Source: Novosphingobium sp. 9
GTDB lineage: Bacteria; Pseudomonadota; Alphaproteobacteria; Sphingomonadales; Sphingomonadaceae
NCBI RefSeq assembly: GCF_025340265.1
Contig: NZ_CP022707.1
Coordinates: 2,852,501-2,916,500, forward strand
Direction of reading: 5' to 3'
DNA length: 64,000 nt
The first letter of the stretch is position 1. Every line of letters begins with the position of its first letter. The translations under genes were made by a program, and so were the position numbers. The notes below the pieces were generated by a model that was not told the origin of the DNA, made no database searches, and was given only the letters and a program-made list of their open reading frames with translations. Shown in pieces: positions 63,148-64,000 of this stretch.

Positions 63148-64000
63148 TGGACGAACTGCTTGAACAATTTCTGATCGAGGGGCGCGAACTCGTCGCGCAG
63201 GCGAGCAAGGATTTTGCCGCCCTGTCGCGCGATCCCACCGACGTCGCCGCCATCGACAGCGCTTTTCGGGCGATCCATACGCTCAAAGGGTCCGTGGTGG
63301 TGTTCGACCTCGGCCCTGCCGAGCGGTTGTTGCATGCCGCCGAGGATCTTCTGGACCGGGTCCGCAAAGGCACCTGCGCTCTCGAAGCGGCAGAGACCGC
63401 CGCGCTTGTCGCCAGCCTTGATGAGGTTGACCGCTGGATCGACGACATGGAGCGGGACGGCCGGTTGAGCGAGGATGCCCTGGCAAGGAGCGAACAGGCG
63501 ATTACCCGCCTGATAGCACGCGCTGCCGAGCCTCCTTCCCATGACCCGATAGCAGGCAACCAGAAATGGGTCACCCGCCTGTCGGAAAGAGAGACCTCGA
63601 TCATCGCCGGTGCGGCAGGGCCCGTCGTCGCGTTTTGCTACACGCCGGATGCAGACTGCTTCTTTCGTGGCGAAGACCCGCTGGCGGTGGCGGAAGCAGT
63701 TCCGGACCTCCTCACACTTGCCATACTCCCCGCGACGGGGCATGGCCCGACCCCGCGGCCATTGAGCCATTCTCCTGCTTCAGCATCCTGGAGGGCCTCA
63801 GTTCGGCCTCTCTGGACAGCGTTTGCGCTGCCTTCCGACTGCAACCCGATCAGGTGCAATTCGCCGAGCTGGCGTCCGATAACCGGCCCGACGTCGCGCG
63901 CGCAGCTCGCGTCGATACGAGCGTGCTGCGGGTCGAATCCGCACGGGTAGATGCGATGGCTGACGGGCTGGGCGACCTTGTCGTCGCGATCAACGCACTC
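63147..64000 (+). pseudogene. cheA: CheA histidine kinase, 3' end off window, with one-base frameshift
   Basis: The first part is the HPt domain: H44 in FRAIHTLKGSVVVFDLGPAERLLHAAEDLLDRVR. After AILPATGHG the frame becomes unrelated and stops at 63950. The neighbouring frame instead continues PRDGAWPDPAAIEPFSCFSILEGLSS to RVDAMADGLGDLVVAINAL, the dimerisation region before the kinase. One extra C in CCCC at 63728-63731 restores a single frame. The kinase core is beyond 64000. It closes the chemosensory operon. A sequencing under-call is the likeliest cause. Confidence 0.85.

Noticed and set aside
47859..64000. A second att copy of the tRNA-Cys 3' end marking the right end of an element
   Set aside because: I looked for the ttcgattccggctcgggcc stretch downstream and did not see it, so no right boundary is claimed.

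Overview
This window looks like chromosomal DNA of a high-GC alphaproteobacterium of the order Sphingomonadales, most like Novosphingobium. The evidence is the gene content and protein sequences: ptsP with two DUF465 (YdcH) genes, a DUF1465 gene, class I PHA genes (phaC, phasin, phaZ), an EcfG-type promoter, and dispersed palindromic repeats of a kind familiar from sphingomonads. The species is inference; no 16S gene is present.

Positions 1-47.7 kb read as core genome with short operons. In order: a 3'-truncated ptsP; DUF465 and DUF1465 genes; an MBL-fold hydrolase and nadA; a secreted S9 peptidase; a CMD-family protein; a frameshifted EamA transporter; DUF2254; an SPFH / ribbon-helix-helix / membrane-protein operon with palindromes at its promoter; a beta-helix protein; ribA, xth (frameshifted), lolA, rpmG, ppk2, uppP; an M13 peptidase; an MsbA-like exporter; phaZ; an L,D-transpeptidase; xdhC and a MobA-like nucleotidyltransferase; algH-like, FAH-family and TonB-receptor genes; an orphan [2Fe-2S] hydroxylase subunit with arsC; a methyltransferase; lipB; an HNH protein; a frameshifted acyltransferase; a desaturase; lptG/lptF; MAPEG; clpS; phasin and phaC; alaC; a winged-helix protein; and mobA.

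At 47.86 kb a tRNA-Cys is followed at once by a P4-type tyrosine integrase, the usual left end of an integrated element. From 48 to 57.8 kb the genes are mostly small accessory ones, with long AT-richer spacers: PRC-barrel, cold shock, thioesterase, transglutaminase coupled to a DUF2384 antitoxin-like gene, a second IF-1, a spermidine-synthase-like methyltransferase, a stand-alone receiver and several short orphan proteins. Two of the short genes share a nearly identical leader element. No second att copy was seen, so the right boundary is not in view.

From 57.88 kb to the end there is a tightly overlapping chemosensory operon: a soluble MCP with two signalling tips, a two-domain CheW, a CheW, CheB, CheR and the start of CheA. 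Four genes (EamA, xth, the GNAT acyltransferase, cheA) are each broken by one missing base in a short C/G run. A shared sequencing or assembly under-call explains this better than four independent mutations, so these genes are probably intact in the cell.
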